DNA of 64,000 bases from Zygaena filipendulae (GCA_907165275.2 OU015677.1:1426001-1490000), one strand, 5' to 3'; counted from the stretch's first letter, positions 22,566-35,751 are shown. Translations and numbers: made by a program. The notes: generated from the letters alone by a model not told the origin.

Positions 22566-22919
22566 TATACAACGTGTTAATGAATTAACTGAAAACCTGA
22601 TACACCCCATTTAAAAAAATAAACAATAATATGATTAAAATATATTTTATGTCGAAAAAATTTATACTTTAAAAGTTATTAAAAATAATTTGGAGGTGAC
22701 CTATCTACGAAATTCCAAGCGCTACGCCCGCGCCTACCGGTTCGAATTTTTTTGCTGCGAGCGGCGTACGCGCCAAATATTGTGTTATAAATAATTTAGA
22801 CATGGGCTAGTAAAAATTAAAAAATATAACCTATATTAAAACATAGTGCGATCGATTCGCTAGTTGGTTCTGAGCAAACTACTTTCTAGTTTTCAGTTAA
22901 TTCATTAACACGTTGTATA
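22566..22919. mobile_element. 354-bp MITE (TATACAACGTGTTAATGAAT family), copy 1
   Basis: It starts TATACAACGTGTTAATGAAT and ends ATTCATTAACACGTTGTATA, a perfect 20-bp terminal inverted repeat that extends further with AACTGAAAA/TTTTCAGTT. A GC-rich island (CGCTACGCCCGCGCCTACCG) sits mid-element. Copies at 49041 and 56471 share the same orientation. Confidence 0.85.
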
Positions 22920-25314
22920 GGTTAATATCTAAAAATAAAGCGAAAACGAACCAGTAAGTAATCTATCACCGACAGCCAGCTAGTTAACGGGTGGGATTCA
23001 TCGTTTAGTTACGTAACTCCATTATATATAACTATTGGGTACACATGGGTATATCTATAGGTTGATGACTATCTATATACCTTGGCATTAAAGACAGTAT
23101 TGTGACTATATTTTTAGGTATTTCGTCTTCATTTATATGCTTAATTAGATTATTTATAACTCGCTATATTTTGGGTATTTCGTCTCATTAAAATTCCTCA
23201 AAATTTATGTTACGTTCAGGTAGGCATAAGACTGCATAGTATTGACGTGCAAATTAGGTTGACCGCAATGAAAAACACATTCTTAAACATAAAATGAAAT
23301 ACCTACTGCATATTCCCCGCGGTTTCACCCGCATTAATTTCGGAGATCCCGCAGGAATTCCGGGATATTTTAACCTTTGTGCTTACCCTATATTCTGTAC
23401 CCGAGAACGTGTACAATAGGTACCCTATGTCCTTCTCTGTGCCCCTGAAAATGTGTAGGTATGCAAAATGTCAGGTTGTTCGGTGTGAAAGCCACGTGAA
23501 AGCGTAACAGCCAGACAGACACTTTCACATTTATAATATTAGCTAATATTAGTAGGGCAGTAGGGGGGATAGTAAGGATATTATTCTAAAATTAAAAGTA
23601 CCCAACTATCTATGTGTATTTTTCTCTTTATAGTTCCGATGTCTAAACACCATCTCACATTAAATAAGTATTATATAATGCTACTAAATATTGTTTTGTG
23701 ACTCCAAAAAGCTTCTGAAACTTTCGACTAAAGTTTAAGAAGCGCCGTTTGGAACCAACTGCTTTTAAAATGCGCACATGCATTCACACAAGACCGACTG
23801 GCAGCAGCTTTGTAAACCCTCAAATTGGAATTTCGATCTTGTGATCTTAAAAATAAAGACGGTATTGATCTGTAGTTTATAGTTGCTACACTCACACTTG
23901 TGTAAGGAATTTTGAAGTATCAAATAGGACTTTATTTATTGGTGATTAAGATTGGAATCTGTTCATACGATTAGTAAGCTTGTGCCCAAGCGATTTTTTT
24001 TTGCTTCCACAGGTAAAAATATCTTGATTCTTGACTCGGCAGTCGAATAGCATCGCATGGTCATCGCGAACGTATTTATTTTACGTATTTCTAATTATTA
24101 TCCATGTTTTACATGCTGTTTTGTTTAGTGTTTGCTTGTGAAATAATATGTTTGAATTAAACTTTTAATAAAGTTGGACCACATTTTCTGATCTGTATTC
24201 TGTTACAATACAAAGTGAATGTTCTTTTTTAAAAAGTTCTGTCTTGAGTTGAGACATGTGTTTTCGGTCACGATTTTGGATTTCGAATATTGTTTCTTCG
24301 TGATCTTTCGAGTGTCGTTTTGAGTTTTTAAATTGTTTTTATGGTAAGTTGGAAATTAGGTTAAGTTAATTGTTATTTATGTACTTAGTTTGTGTTACAA
24401 ATTCGTTGGGTAACTTGTGTAGGTAAGTGGCCGGCGTAGAACAAAGGCAAGATCGAGATAAACTAGTTTCGAAAGTCAGCAGTTTCATAGTTTTAATAAT
24501 TTTGACGCTTGTTAACGGTTGTTGTATTATCTATTATCTATCTATTATCTATGGAATGACCGTTGCTTGTTTTTTTGGTCCGAAAAAAAAACTGCGTTGG
24601 CGGGCGAAGAAAATAGTGATGGCCGAAGGGCTTTTACTATTCATCAGGCGATATCGATAGAATTAATCTTTTGTAAATTTAAATTATATTTGTTCGCATC
24701 AATGTAAGTAGGAATTGTCTTACTACGAGAAGATAAATAATTAAAAAAATTGGGATTAACGTGTTCTACATAAATAAAACTATTCATTAGAAGCTATACT
24801 TAATAGTTACCTATTTTTAGCATTAAAAAACGAACGAAGTTAAAAGTCATGAATGAAACAAGTTAAAAAAGCAAGAAATAAATGTCGAGATGAATCCGCT
24901 ATCGAAAAAGTGGTAAGGTGAAACGAGAAAATAAACTGTTTTATTATGAAACTGTTGTCGAACGTAATACGATATAACAATCGCAATGACTTGCTTGTCA
25001 ACGCAATTATGTGATTGGTCTAATGGAATACGAGTGAGAAATATACAGCTTCGGTATTTCTCTCACAGTTATCATATTAATTCATGCGTTACATGCTATT
25101 CAACTAATTGTACGGTCGTTGTGCCCACAACAAACGTAAGCCGATTTTTTTGTAATAATATGCATTCACTCCTCATTTAACAAATAACTAAGGAGTTAAA
25201 GTGCTTTTTAAAATGAATGTTCTTCGGACATTGTAGAGGTTTCTAAAGCGTTTTTAGTTACACATTGATATACCTAGATGCATGATATTTTTTTGTTTTG
25301 TTATGTATTTCACA
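22920..25314. other. gene-free stretch
   Basis: It contains an antisense Lep1-like Helitron (about 23305-23555, opening TTCCCCGCGGTTTCACCC and ending TTATAATATTAGCTAAT). ATG followed by GTAAGTT at 24341 looks like the end of an exon but has no provable partner. No supported gene was found. Confidence 0.4.
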
Positions 25315-25532
25315 CTAGTTGTGCCCCGCGGTTTCACCCGCGTTAATTTCAAAGTTCCCGCGGGAATTCCGCGATAAAAAGTACCCTATGTGTTAATCTG
25401 ATGTAGGTACCTATAAGCTATATTATTGTAAGGTTTCATTTAAATCCTTTCAGTAGTTTTTGCGTGAAAGAGTGACAGACATCCATCCATCCATCCACAC
25501 ATACAAACTTTCGCGTTTATAATATTAGTAGG
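25315..25532 (-). mobile_element. Lep1-like Helitron, antisense, with (CCAT)n
   Basis: It opens CTAGTTGTGCCCCGCGGTTTC, keeps GTTCCCGCGGGAATTCCGCG, holds a CATCCATCCATCCATCC microsatellite and ends CGCGTTTATAATATTAGTAG. Confidence 0.82.
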
Positions 25533-25552
25533 AAGTAGGATAGATTTAATAG

Positions 25553-25735
25553 GCATAGAACTGCACGATGCAATTTCCCGGGCGGTGGAACCACCTTACT
25601 CTTGACGCAAATGTAATTTCACGCCGTTCCACGCACACATCGTTGTTATGCTTCAATTTCAAGCGGAATTTTGAACGAAGCCATCGCTCTATGTGTAAAC
25701 ATCTTTGTGGTATTTCACTTTTTGCCCGTGTACGC
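25553..25735 (+). repeat. dispersed GGTGGAACCACC repeat
   Basis: It shares GGCGGTGGAACCACCTTACT, GACGCAAATGTAATTTCACG and the following CACACATCG...TTCAATTTC blocks with the copies at 18957 and 29697. Confidence 0.6.
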
Positions 25736-28700
25736 ATTGATACGCACGCTCTAGGTTAATTTTAAACGGTTAGATAATAGTGAAATATCTTGAATTCCAT
25801 TCAACACAACTATACTAGCACTGGTATGGAGTAAACTCTAAAATCTTTGAACGTTCAAGGCGTTCTCGGGGCGAGTTTTTCGCGTGAATTTCGAAATTCT
25901 CATTGCAGAATACCTTAAAACAGGTAGTCGTGGATTGTAAAATTGTTGACAAATAATCAATGCATGCGTTTTTATTATTTAATGGCTCCAGTCATTAAAA
26001 ACTTGTTTAATATCACCAATGTCCTTAAAATTGTTTCGTTTTAAAAGTTCACCGTTTCCGTTGCGAGGTAGATAGGTACCTAAGTTAATAATAAAACATG
26101 ATTATTTTACATTACGTAATATAGAAGAAGACATTAAACGAAGATAATTAATTTACAACGTGTTCCCAATAAGGCAAACTTAGTTCTCAAATACCAAATT
26201 AACTATTTGACTGTCGTAAACAAACTCTTTATCGCTTATATGTACCTACTAGGTACTATTACAACACTAATTATTAATAGGTATCTAACAAACAAAAATA
26301 AAATAAAACCAAACCAACCCTAGGAACCCCTTTGAAAATCAATTCTATTCATATTATAATTGTGAAATTTGTAAAGAAAATTGGGTATTAATTAATAATA
26401 ATCAGTCAAACAGATGAAACGGATTTGGAAGAAGTTTGACATAAAATAAGATCTGGATCAATAATAATAATCATTCAGTCAATCAATTTTATTACCATAA
26501 AATTCCCAAAATTCAAGCGCTCAGAGCTACGGGAATAGCTGTTATCTTATAGGCCTACTAAAACTTCTCTCACGTGTTTAGATTACTACAAAAAAAATCA
26601 TAAGAATCTGCGTGTAACTGAAGTTGAATACATACGTGTATGTAACATATTTTTAAGTCTTTGGTCCTGGATTATCCTTAAAAAATACTACTCAATCTAC
26701 AATTGGTCCGCGCTCTGGTTCCCTACGACCTAAAAAAATCCTTATCCATATCGCGAGTGCCTTTAACGCAATCACAAACGCTTTAGATGGCATAAAAACT
26801 TTAATTAGTTTCACTTATGCCATAACCCACGTCGTATTTTTATGTGTAACTTCTATAAGTACGCGAGGAAAACAATTGTGGTGAATCAGAAAACAGAACC
26901 AAGGAATCCTTATCGTTCAACTGTTTTTGATTATTTAGTGACACAATCGCTGAGTCAGTGGTTTAGAACAAAACGATGTAACTAAAAGCCAACTCGGATG
27001 TTAGCGAGATTGTGTGCTGCGACTGACTTGCACTTAGAGAGTCGACGTAACAAGCAACAACAAAGCTTTGACTGTATACCGTTAGTAATGGCAACTAATG
27101 GATATCATACGCAAGATCACTATGTAGTTGTACATATAAAGATAACCCCGGGGCTTGGACCATTTGGTTGTGTTAGTTCTGAATAGGAATTCAAAGGGTT
27201 GAAACTTCAATTTTAATTCGTATTGAAATTATAAAAGATTGATAGCCGTTATAGACCTCTGCCAAGGTCTCGTAATTCCAAACAGGATTATAAAAAAGAG
27301 GGTTGAATCTTAAGCCCTCTCCCGACGCACAGATAGCCATTCAAGGCCTCTCCTAAGACCTTTCTCTAGTATCTCCAAACAGAGTTTGGATATGGCCAAA
27401 TCTCACGCAAATACAAAACCTCACCACTTCTGCATCGTAAAAGACTTCTTTCATATACTCTGGTCGATCATTATGTAGGTATCCTCGATGGATTGTAGTG
27501 GTGTGGTTTGGAGTTTTGCATGATCAGATGGAACCATCTTGCGCGAGATCTACTTGTAGTAAGCGATTATCAGTCGAAAACTTTTTAAGCCCAACGGCCA
27601 GTAAAGTTCAAGTCATGTGCCGAGCCCTTTGCCTCTCTATTTTAGTTGACATTTGGCTTCGTTGACTTGTGTATTAAGGATAGACAAACACATTTTCGTA
27701 TTTATAAAAGTTATGAAGTAAAGTAACGTTAATAAATCCAGTGCAGCAGTGTGTATGTACGAGAGCAACACAGCAGCTGTACGTCGATGACATAATTTCG
27801 CCAGTTGACTCTTTGGGACGCGTTAATTGACCTCACACTTTGTTAGAAATTAACAATGCAACCACGAGAAACATTGACACGAATACAGTTCACCCCCACT
27901 TAGTCGTACAGTCAACGTGTCTTCATAAACATATAAACAATTAAACAGCTTCAATAAGAAGCAGTGTTTACTGGCTATTTGAATAATAATGAAGGAATCA
28001 TTATCTAAGATTTTAAATCAGAAGGAGATACTATGGCATTGTCTTCATCTTGGATAAATAATATTTTGTTGTGGATAATGGACATTGACATTTGACAGTT
28101 TTAATCTACATTGTATGTAAACTCGAAAAAAAAATTAAGCTGTATATGTATTTTTTTTATTTATGTTAGTATATTTTGTTCTTTACTACTCATCATGGGA
28201 GAAAGCAACTGTGTACATACCTATTTATTATTTGTGCAAGTCGTATAATAAAGATAAACTTAATTCATCATAAAGTATGGTAACCACGCAACAAACAGTA
28301 AGTATGCAGTAAGTACTTAAATTTTGCATTTCGCTGAAGTGTGGCGTAGTGCGATGCTAAAAGGGACTTCACTTAGCAGACGCTGTTACTGAAGGAGTTC
28401 TAGGCTTTCCGTGACTATCTCTATTTAAATAATACTCCTATAGCTCCGCTCTGTTTAGAGCAATTTCTTTTTACAAAAAATAAAGCATTAAATGCCTGAC
28501 GTGACGTTAATCATTGAAAATATTTATTTGTACGAATAATAGTAAATTAAAAAAAAAAACAATAGTATCCCTAATTCATGAGCCAAAGAAAGTTGGTTAT
28601 GAAACCTGACGTAATTCGTAAGTAGTTATCTAACTAATTAAACCACATGTCATAAGACATACAAAAATTTAGTTTCACAATTTAGTTTTTTAATACACGC

Positions 28701-29696
28701 ACCGCACCAAAATAATAGAGAAAGTCCGTAGGTACAGTTTTGCATAATAAAAATTGTTTTCTCACAACGAATGTATTTTGGTGAATTGCAGCCTATGCAT
28801 AAACAAAGGTTAATGGACGATTTTATTCTCAGCAAGTTCAGGGGTCAGAGAAAGTAGTATGAAAGGCCTAAATATTACTTGTAGCGTTGCTCTTTGGACT
28901 GTGAAAACTTTAATGGTATCAGTTGGTATTGTAAAATTAAATCACAGACATTGAAAACAAACTTATCAAAGAATATCAGTCAATACAAGTCTGAGTTCCT
29001 TCCATATATTGGTAGAACCAACCAAGCAGTGTAGCCGATGATTGTAAAAAAGTTATGTAAATTAAAAATATATGCATGGAATAAAACTCATGGGACTTAC
29101 TCTATGCATACATAAAATCAAAGTGTCCGTTTTTAAATATCGAGATAACAGCTTTTTTATTGAGATCAGAGGATTAAATAAAAATTTTGACTATTCAGGC
29201 TAATCATTGGAGGCTGAGAAGTCCAAATAGAAAATATGATACTATGTAAAATTACTCGCATAAAACAGCAGGTCATAGTAGATATTTATGCTTAGTCTTA
29301 AAGCTATAATGGCAAATATGTAGTGGTTTAATTTTTTTACTATTAAAAGTTGGACCCAATTAGGTAGGTCAAACATATTTTTTACCTATACAGGGTTTAA
29401 GCTTAAAGGAGGGCATTTACTTTCCGATTCATGTGTCATATACATGATATATGTCCCTCTTTTAACGTTACGTCCTGTAGGTATATCATAAAGTCTGAAC
29501 TCTCGACTCATATTATGCTATGAGACGAAAATACAAGTTAATATCGATTTGCAAACGGTTTCAAAGGTCAATTGATATTAAAATTTATGAGGCCAATAAA
29601 TAATTTCGGATCGTTATATATAAAAGTCAACAATTTTTAATAGACATTCAGTCCGGTATATTTTAGAATTCTGCTCATACGATTAAAAATAGGACT
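25736..29696. other. 4-kb gene-free stretch
   Basis: No supported exon, terminal inverted repeat or microsatellite of note was seen. Short ORFs here have no recognisable domains. Confidence 0.4.
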
Positions 29697-29880
29697 AATG
29701 GACATAGAACCGCATTTGGTGCACGTAATAGAATTTTGAGTGTGGTGGAAACAGCTTACTACGTCTCGACGCGAACGTAGCTCACACACGTATCGACTTT
29801 TTTGTGCTTCAATTTCGAACGTAATTTTTGAATGAAATTAATGCTCCATGTGTATTGTGTAATATCTCCAAGTACCTTAG
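29697..29880 (+). repeat. dispersed GGTGGAACCACC repeat, divergent
   Basis: ATAGAACCGCATTTGGTGCA, GTGTGGTGGAAACAGCTTAC and GTCTCGACGCGAACGTAGC appear in the family order. It ends with CCATGTGTATTGTGTAATAT. Confidence 0.55.
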
Positions 29881-30818
29881 GTACTTTATAAATACATTAG
29901 TGTAAATTTATTAATGTAAAATTATATTTTGTTAGTATTGTAATTTAACATGAATAAATTTAACATTTAACATGAATAAATTAAAATAATATAATACCTA
30001 TAATAGATTATCTATAAACACAAAAACAATTCCCAAAACCAAATATTTAACAAATTAAATTCGTTTTACAAACGATTTTAACAGCTTTTTATATGGATGT
30101 TTAAAAAAAGACCGTAAATAATTCAATGAAATCTGTCGATAACAGAACTAAGACAGATAACGGGTTTTGGACATCACTATCAACCGTTTTATAGCTTCAG
30201 CAAAATGCACTTGTTTTGAATTAGGTATAGATAGGTACGTTTTTTTATTGACTTACCATAGGTATAGAGTTCTGTTCAAAATTTTTTACGTACCTACCTA
30301 TGTCTGACAAATTCCATTTTTTTAATTTAATTTGGTTGCTTTAAATTTTTTTTTAAATGTTCCTTGTCAGTAAACTTGACCTAAAATAGCGTCGCGGTGC
30401 AAACGCAAAACGCAAAAAAAAAACCAAAGTAAAACGAAACGAAAGCAAAAAAACAATTGTATAATTTGCCTGACTGACGACGTCGCCGTTTTTGAACAAA
30501 CTATTAAGATTTGTCAACCACAATAGTCCGTTTGTTAACAGATGAATTATACGATTTTTCGACCACACCATATTGTATTGATGATCAAGTTTTTTTTTTT
30601 AAATCTAAACTATTGCACCATTGCACATTTCAAATTTTTTTCTCATCGGTGAATATTTCGTCTATTTACTGCTCGCCAGACGAACAAAATTGTAGTGTGC
30701 GAAATAATAGCACTTTCTAAACACGACAATGCAGTCCGGTAATCTTTACAATGTGTGTTGACTATTGGGCTTCATAGCAGGTAGATGATATGAAATCATA
30801 AACTACAATAGTCTAGTC

Positions 30819-31182
30819 CAGAGGTTCCCATACTTTTTTTTCTCATAGACCGCTTTAAACATTTTGCTGGATCTGGTGGACCCCTGCAACTATTACATTT
30901 ACTAACTAACCTTAAAACCCGAAAAAAGTATGTCTGTGGCAACCTGTGTTGTGGCTATTTTTCAATCAACTACGAGTTAAAAGTTTTCGAAAAAAAGTTG
31001 AGAATTTATATTGCTTTGATTATGCTGTGAGTGGATGTCATTTAAGCTAAGTTTCAAGGCCAGTCTAAAAGCGTCTTAATCCAACAGTTGTGGACCCCCA
31101 TTTTTTTTTCACGCAAGCGTAGACCCCTGTCGGGCTCCCGTGGACCCCTGGGGGTCCACCTGGACCACTTTGGGAATCAATG
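30819..31182. mobile_element. non-autonomous hAT element with perfect 8-bp target duplication
   Basis: It starts CAGAGGTTCCCATACTTTTT and ends CACTTTGGGAATCAATG. The octamer GTCTAGTC occurs exactly at 30811-30818 and again at 31183-31190. Internal TGGACCCC/GGGGTCCA segments pair. No transposase remains in its 364 bp. Confidence 0.88.
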
Positions 31183-31270
31183 GTCTAGTCTGTCATTCAA
31201 CTGCCCTGGTTATCTAGACAATAATAACATGTAAAGCTATAAAAAACTTTGTATCAAAAGAAGTTTTAAA

Positions 31271-31770
31271 GCGCCTTTGGTATAGTGGTACCTAAGGTTC
31301 AGCTCAAGGTAACTGATTGCTACACCGAGTGTCACGGGTTCCATCCCCACATCAGGGTAAACATTTGTATTTTATGCGATGGGTGTTTAGTTTTTATCAT
31401 AAGTACCTATGTATTTACAAAAAGACATTGATATACATACTAGCTGTCCCGCGCTGTTTCACCCGCGATAATTTCGAAGTTCCCGCGTAATTGTTCCATA
31501 CAAACTTTGCAACCCCTCCCCTTAGGGATTGAATTTTCAAAATCCTTTCTTTTATCGGATGCCTACGTCATACAAAGAACACACCCTCCAAGTTTCAGGT
31601 CTCCAAGACCAGAGGTTTAGGCGGCGTGTTGATCCATCAGTCATTCTGGACAAAGCACTTTATTGTATAATTTAAGTATTATCTAAGCTGTCTGGTACCC
31701 AAGGTACCCAAGCTCTGCTTAGTTTCGGACCAGGCGCTGTGTGATAGCGTCCAAGTATTATTATTATTAT
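31271..31770 (+). mobile_element. tRNA-derived SINE split by a Helitron
   Basis: 31271-31439 has a tRNA-like head: box A-like GGTATAGTGGTACC near 31279 and box B-like GGGTTCCATCCCC near 31343. A Lep1-like Helitron follows in antisense, opening CTAGCTGTCCCGCGC at 31440. The expected SINE tail resumes near 31670 with AGCTCTGCTTAGTTTCGGAC and GTGTGATAGCGTCCAAG, then (ATT)n. Confidence 0.65.
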
Positions 31771-31774
31771 TATT

Positions 31775-31925
31775 TAATCTTGCGGCATGAGTTTAATTGC
31801 AAAAACCGTTTAAAACACGTTTAGCAGTGTTAAGAAGCTAAGCCCAGCTAAAGATCGAACCTGAGACCTCTTGATTTGTTGTTGTGTGTTTACTTCCATC
31901 AACCATTGAACCATCAACCCATAAA
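31775..31925 (-). mobile_element. second tRNA-like SINE head, antisense
   Basis: On the minus strand, a box B-like GGTTCGATC lies within GAGGTCTCAGGTTCGATC. A box A-like stretch follows from GGTTGATGGTTCAATGG. It is eroded. Confidence 0.45.
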
Positions 31926-32516
31926 TAATTTTGCTAACACCATTCCCAAAGTAAAATTTCAATGAAACAGACATACATACACTATAGTTTCGGGCTTAAA
32001 TTATATGTAAGTAATTTTCAAATTACCTTCGACTAATTTATAAATAATTTTTTTGTAGAGTGATTTTATTCGAGTATTTTCGACTCGTGCGCATCGTTAT
32101 CACGATTTTGTCAAAATGATCTACCGGTTTTTTTTTTCGGAGCAATCTTTCTCGACGATTACGAAGCATTTCTTTCTTTGTCAATCAGCGTATCGGTAAC
32201 GCACGAACAGCTTACTTTACTGATGTATGTACCTACTACCGTGGATAAATACGTTAAGATCCGTAATTAAAGGTCATAAAGTGTATTTTAGTTTGTAGTT
32301 ACTCAATTCGGACAATCATAAACGTTTATGGGTTTCACCTACCTGGATCATGGACGTTTTACTGACGATGCAATATCTTTTTTATCGACACTTTTTCTTC
32401 CTCGTCGGCACATCACTAAAAGCTCGCTGTAGAGTTGTTTTAATCTAAGTGTAGAGTTGTTGAAACAAAAGATAAATAGTCCAATCGACAGTCCCTAGGT
32501 ACTAGTTATTTAGTTA

Positions 32517-32744
32517 CTAGCTGTGCCCCGCGGTTTCACCCGCGGAAATTTCGGAGTTCCCGCAGGAATTCCGGGATAAAAAGTACCCTACCCCTCTGTA
32601 TTTCTGACGTGTGGACGGACGGACGGACGGACGGACGGACGGACGGACGGACGGACGGACGGACGGACGGACTGACAGACGGACAGACGAACAGACAGAC
32701 AGACAGAGTTACTTTCGCATTTATAATATTAGTATTTAGTAGGG
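32517..32744 (-). mobile_element. Lep1-like Helitron, antisense, with (ACGG)n
   Basis: It opens CTAGCTGTGCCCCGCGGTTTC and ends TTTATAATATTAGTA. A (GGAC)n tract of about 60 bp runs from 32614, grading into CAGA repeats. Confidence 0.85.
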
Positions 32745-32867
32745 ATTGGTAGGACTTTTTTGCACTGTAGCGATCTAAAATTTTATTTAATTATCTTTTT
32801 AGATACATAGTCTATACTGCATATTAATATGTTCTTTTTTACGTTCAGAAATGTTTTTATCTATACG

Positions 32868-33043
32868 TCCATACTAATATTATAAAGAGGTAAAGTTTGT
32901 GAGTTTGTGAAGTTGTAGGGGGGGTAATCGCTGGAATTTTGGAAATTCCTTTACCAGTAGAAAGTCACGTTACTTGTGAGTGTCATAGGCTATTTTGTAA
33001 CCCGGAATTTCCACGGGAACTCCGAAATTACAATAACAGCTAG
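32868..33043 (+). mobile_element. Lep1-like Helitron
   Basis: It starts TCCATACTAATATTATAAAG, carries GTTGTAGGGGGGGTAATCGC and ends AATAACAGCTAG. The terminal hairpin has been deleted. Confidence 0.8.
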
Positions 33044-33523
33044 TGCATAATTATAATCGATATTATGCGAGTTTTTGAAAGTTGGAACGTACCTAGGTAG
33101 TAGGTACCTATGCTGTTTCTGCGAAAAAGAAAAACTGGCAACTTGCAAAATGTAAACCAATGTTTTAAATATAAAATTCAATGAGTACAAATACCATAGA
33201 GTACAGAGAAATAATGCTACTTACTTCCCACTTAGGTAGGTATAGTTATGTCATAACATGACATGTCCGGGCATTGCGTAGACGGAGAATGAACTAGACG
33301 AGGCATTCGCGTATAGCGTAAGAGAAAGTGATATTCTTCCTATACACACATGTAAACTACCAGTATTGCCACTAAATAACTTATTCCCAATTTCCAAGGA
33401 GTTTTAGCTTGTTTGGTGATGAAAAAGCCATAGGAAGTAAAATGTAGTTTTATAGGATAGGTTGTTTTGTATATAAACTATAAATTATCGATCCCTGATG
33501 ATGTCGAGGGGATTTATAATATA

Positions 33524-33732
33524 CTAGCTGACCCGCGCGGTTTCACCCGTGGTAATTTCGGAGTTCCCGCGAGAATTCCAGGATAAAATATAGTTACAAA
33601 CCTTCCTCATGGATCACTCTATCTATTGGTCAAAACTGCATCAAAATCCGTTGGGTAGTTTAAAGATTTAAGCATACATAGGGATATAGGGACAGAGAAA
33701 GCGACTTTATTTTATACTATGTAGTGAAGCGG
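33524..33732 (-). mobile_element. Lep1-like Helitron, antisense
   Basis: It opens CTAGCTGACCCGCGCGGTTTC and carries AACCTTCCTCATGGATCACT and AAAGATTTAAGCATACATAG, the subfamily also seen at 49868 and 56076. Confidence 0.75.
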
Positions 33733-35091
33733 GGCAAGTGAAATGAATACTATGTAGGTGCAAATAACTTTTTATTGAAACTTAAGTTCCTTAGCGCACG
33801 GTACGGATGAGCAAACCAGCTTATTTCTCGTCAGGGCATCATAAAAGTTGCGCGCTTGGCTTATGGTTTTTGAAACGATTATTATTATTGCTTTCTTATT
33901 GGTTCGCGCCAGCTGCACTCATTGTAATTAAGTTTAGTTTTTCGAAAGAAACTGCTTGGGAAATGCTTGACTTGAATCCTTGAATAGCTATTTGGTTTCC
34001 AATTTACACGACCAGTGCTTGCTATCCAGTTAATAAGAGTAACCAATTTAAAAGGAAATCTGAAAAAGAAAAAAAATATAGAATACACACTGTATAAACA
34101 TGAAAAATTAAAAAATATATGACGTGGACAATGTAGTTATCAGGCCCAATATTCTAAAATTTCCAAATCAAATCTAAAATTGTTTATTTCATACACTACT
34201 CATACAGTCAAGAGCATGCAAGATTTTCAGCCAGTCTTACACGCGAAGGGTACAGTACACGTGATTCTGTTGACGGTCAAATTGAACTTATTCGATTCGA
34301 TACCGAAGTTTTAAAATACAGCGTCTGAGACATAGTTGACTAGAATCTTTCAGTATTTTATCCCACGTTAAAAAAAAAACAAATGATGGAAACGATTGGC
34401 ACTTGGCATGAAACTTGGTCGAGTTAAAATAAAATTTCCAGTCTATTTTAAAGATATATGTATGTTTGGCCTACTTAAATAAAGCAAGAAAAAGAAAAAA
34501 ATATATGCATAAATTAATTAAATAGAGCGTTCTGACAGACAGATAACTTCAATATCCACAAGCGAAATTAAGGTTGAACTGTGTCGAGTTCAGAAAATGA
34601 AAAATATGCGTTGACTGTATGCACTTAGTTTCTTTTGCCTCTTCTGAAAGAGGTAAATGTTTCCTAAAAAAATAAAAGTGACGTAATCTGTTAAGCGTGG
34701 CTGTGATTGGTGTTTCGTTGCAACGTTCCGTTTCACAAAATTAAAAATTGAATATTTTGGAAACTATTACAATTTTTTTAGTAAATCTTTCACGATAACG
34801 CTTTTTTAAGGCTCTATTTTTGACATATTGACACAATTTCTTATAATCAATTTCATGCAAGTACCCTATTTTGTTACACCTCATAGGTACCTACTAATAT
34901 TATAAAAAATTGGGAAATTAAATCTGGGTAAGCTAGCAACCTTTGTCGTAGTATAACCCGACATATTACGGAAGGCATAGTAACGACGTGGTAAGGACAT
35001 AGTCGCCATTTTGGAATAAGGACTACGTAATTTGGCAAGATTATACATTAAAATAAGAAGGCAAATTAATGTTGATTTTTTTGTTATATTT
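33733..35091. other. gene-free stretch before the BEL element
   Basis: No supported coding exon or bounded transposon was recognised in this 1.36-kb stretch. Confidence 0.4.
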
Positions 35092-35096
35092 CTACG

Positions 35097-35627
35097 TGTG
35101 ACGTCCTTGTCCAGATTTATACAAATCTAGACTCAAACGCACTCTGGGTCAAATACACTTGATGGAATGAACACGGTAATGTATTCGCCGAATCTAAAGG
35201 TTAACGACGTTCGACATCCAAGCACAGAGCAATACAATGCGCACGTACCTCACTGGCGACTGCGGCTGCTGCTGCTGCACCTAGCCGATGAACTCCTCAA
35301 CCGGTTACTCGAAGAGCGCCTGATGATTGTCTATATTTTGCGTTTAATAAAGCCGGCCGGCAAAGCACAGGTGATAATTAGCACAAACACACAACAAAAG
35401 TTAGATTTTGCGGTTCTAACACTTGGACACGTTACGAGAAGTAGATAGAAACTTGCAGAGCTCCTGCCGCTTCCGCGATTGCGTTCGTTCTCCCTTTTTC
35501 TCAACGTTTTTTCTCCGTACCCGCGCATGAGTTGATTAAAAAACCAACCGTTGCTACAGACTATGGATGTCACTATCATTAACCACAGAATAATGAAATA
35601 CGATAAAATTAGAATGAGGACGGAACA
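35097..35627 (-). repeat. 3' LTR of BEL/Pao element
   Basis: 531 bp, bounded TGTGACGTCC and GGACGGAACA on the plus strand. It differs visibly from its partner only at 35555. Confidence 0.92.
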
Positions 35628-35751
35628 TACCGCCCACCAAAATACCTGTGGTATTTTCGAATAAAATAATAAAAAACTATTTTACCATGTTGTTTGAATT
35701 ACGTTACTGCTTAAATCTACGCTTAAAACTACGATTGAAAGAAAGTAGTAT

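Noticed and set aside
24341..24349. ATG followed by GTAAGTT as a first coding exon of the four-TM gene
   Set aside because: Joining ATG in phase 0 to the acceptor at 43667 gives an immediate TGA, and 19 kb without other support separates them.
24427..24707. two overlapping short plus-strand ORFs
   Set aside because: No recognisable domain, no splice support and low-complexity ATCTATTATC repeats inside.
35167..35448. 93-codon ORF, repeated identically at 40481-40762
   Set aside because: It lies in both LTRs of the BEL element on the strand opposite its coding sequence.
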